Part shown: positions 4,696-5,599 of the stretch, piece after piece
How the letters are laid out: each line of letters opens with the position of its first letter
Position numbering within the stretch: the stretch's first letter is position 1
Assembly: GCA_021106915.1 (NCBI GenBank)
Contig: JAIOTH010000009.1
Location: forward strand, 1-5,599
DNA: 5,599 nucleotides
Origin: a bacterium
Lineage (GTDB): Bacteria > Patescibacteriota > Patescibacteriia > UBA1558 > S5-K13
Direction of reading: 5' to 3'
Notes under the pieces: generated by a model
Told to the model about the DNA's origin: nothing
Database searches by the model: none
Seen by the model: only the letters and a program-made list of their open reading frames with translations
Made by a program: the position numbers and the translations under genes

Positions 4696-5599
4696 TTATA
4701 AATCACCAATATCTATTTTATTCAAATCATCATTAGTAATACCTAACGCTAAGCTTTCAAATAAATTCATTAAATTAGTCCAAGTTACTTCATGTTTTAA
4801 TCCACTTGTATCAACATACCAAATTCTTCCACCTTTCTCTACTTGCAAAAATAATTTTCCACTTTGTTTTTTGGAAAATGTTTTATCTATTTCAATATTG
4901 GTTTTAACAGATTCTAATCTAACCGGCTTTAATTCTGTTTTTATACACTTTGTTTTGTCTTCATTCCATTGATAATCAATACCGCAGTAGCAATAGTCTT
5001 TGTCACCATAACTATTTTCTCCATATAAGATTGTACAGCTATCATTATAAGATATGCAGAAATTATTATTAAATAAATAACCATCATTACAAATACATTG
5101 GTTTTTAGAATTTAAAAATGAATTAGTCGGACAAGTATCCTTTTTAACACTATTTGTACTTAACGGTGAATAATCACTGATGTATGGTTTTATTTCATAC
5201 TCACAACCACTTCCATTATATTTATATCCAGATGAACATTCACATTGATTTTTAAATGAATTGTAGTAGGATCCATATCCTAATAAACTTTTACATTTAG
5301 AATTTCCTGAGACACACTCTTTTTCTCCTAAAATATTTGTATCCACAACGTAGCCCGAGGAACAATCACATCTACCTGATAAAGAATTACGAGAAGAATT
5401 ACGAGGACAACTCTGTGTAATAGGAACAGTTCCATTATCAAAAATATTCCCATTATAATAAGTTGTTCCACCTATGTTATATGCAGAACCACTATTACCA
5501 TTATTATCATTATAATAAGTTGTTCCACCTATGTTATATCCAGAACCACTATTACCATTATTATCATTATAATAAGTTGTTCCACCTATGTTATATGCA
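4696..5599 (-). CDS. C-terminal part of a repeat-containing Cys-rich, probably secreted protein
   Basis: The reading frame stays open to the right edge, giving 300 visible residues, so the true start lies outside. The fragment begins with 19-residue Gly/Asn/Tyr/Ser-rich tandem repeats (unit YNIGGTTYYNDNNGNSGS plus A or G). Residues 64-218 hold 16 cysteines in EGF- or TIL-like units of the form C-x-C-x2-GY...C, such as CECSSGYKYNGSGC, CICNDGYLFNNNFC and the variant CYCGIDYQWNEDKTKC. A closing module, 247-300, reads GKLFLQVEKGGRIWYVDTSG and ends LALGITNDDLNKI. It resembles C-terminal modules I recall from exported Patescibacteria proteins, where the pattern is LQVE...WYV...GLGI.N.DL.KI. The even cysteine count suits disulfides outside the cytoplasm. 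An attachment, adhesion or envelope role is inferred. The signal peptide, if any, is outside the window. The internal GTG at 5346 is not the start. Confidence 0.75.
   Translation of the reverse strand, partial: AYNIGGTTYYNDNNGNSGSGYNIGGTTYYNDNNGNSGSAYNIGGTTYYNGNIFDNGTVPITQSCPRNSSRNSLSGRCDCSSGYVVDTNILGEKECVSGNSKCKSLLGYGSYYNSFKNQCECSSGYKYNGSGCEYEIKPYISDYSPLSTNSVKKDTCPTNSFLNSKNQCICNDGYLFNNNFCISYNDSCTILYGENSYGDKDYCYCGIDYQWNEDKTKCIKTELKPVRLESVKTNIEIDKTFSKKQSGKLFLQVEKGGRIWYVDTSGLKHEVTWTNLMNLFESLALGITNDDLNKIDIGDL
5464..5599. repeat. 57-bp in-frame tandem repeat (19-residue unit), continuing past the edge
   Basis: Two full copies (5464-5520 and 5521-5577) and 22 bases of a third (5578-5599) are visible. 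They differ at one base, which changes Ala to Gly. A short degenerate remnant precedes them at about 5452-5463. Because 57 is a multiple of three, copy-number change would keep the frame. The near identity implies recent expansion or gene conversion. They are contiguous and have no spacers. Confidence 0.92.

Noticed and set aside
4696..5346. The Cys-rich protein starting at GTG 5346
   Set aside because: The frame is open upstream to the window edge and encodes another C-x-C-x2-GY unit and the tandem repeats, so this codon is an internal valine.
5464..5599. CRISPR array
   Set aside because: The 57-bp units are contiguous with no unique spacers and are translated in frame as part of a protein.
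1..5599. Alternative genetic code with TGA read as Gly or Trp
   Set aside because: All genes read through on the standard code, with TGG for Trp and GGN for Gly. Observed stops are TAA and TAG, and no in-frame TGA is needed.

Overview
The window is a strongly AT-rich piece of bacterial chromosome. Five protein genes all lie on the minus strand, and one structured, apparently non-coding RNA is transcribed from the plus strand. Three things suggest a candidate-phyla-radiation (Patescibacteria, perhaps Parcubacteria-like) genome: the small replication and repair genes, a CCTGCC/GGCAGG-type hairpin repeat, and a secreted Cys-rich protein whose C-terminal segment resembles, from memory, domains common in that group. 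The taxonomy is an inference. Standard stop codons fit every gene: TAA or TAG is used, and no in-frame TGA needs recoding.

Layout from left to right. 1-989 (minus) is the DNA polymerase III delta-prime clamp-loader subunit (holB), nearly complete but cut by the left edge. 990-1533 is a 544-bp gap with no ordinary gene. It holds a near-consensus extended -10 promoter on the plus strand (1041-1069), a palindrome, a perfect Shine-Dalgarno site before a six-codon ORF, several long hairpins including a three-way junction, and a Rho-independent terminator ending at 1453. An AT-rich terminator for the convergent gene follows. 1534-1938 (minus) is a compact RNase HI-like protein. 1982-2039 is a dispersed-repeat-type hairpin just after recJ. 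2041-3750 (minus) is recJ. 3849-4634 (minus) is a second RNase HI with a basic handle and an unrecognised C-terminal extension. 4696-5599 (minus) is the C-terminal part of a repeat-containing, Cys-rich, probably exported protein that runs off the right edge.

How the genes may work together. HolB loads the sliding clamp, the two RNase H proteins cut RNA in RNA:DNA hybrids, and RecJ degrades 5'-ended single strands, so four of the five genes concern replication, primer or R-loop removal, and repair. The gaps of 61-102 bp between genes, with a hairpin between recJ and the first RNase H, do not prove a single operon. The Cys-rich surface protein looks unrelated.

The most interesting element is the orphan plus-strand RNA at about 1075-1453. 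It has its own strong promoter and terminator, and I do not recognise its family. Its Shine-Dalgarno site is the only perfect one seen ahead of a start in this window. The recognised genes with visible starts all lack one.
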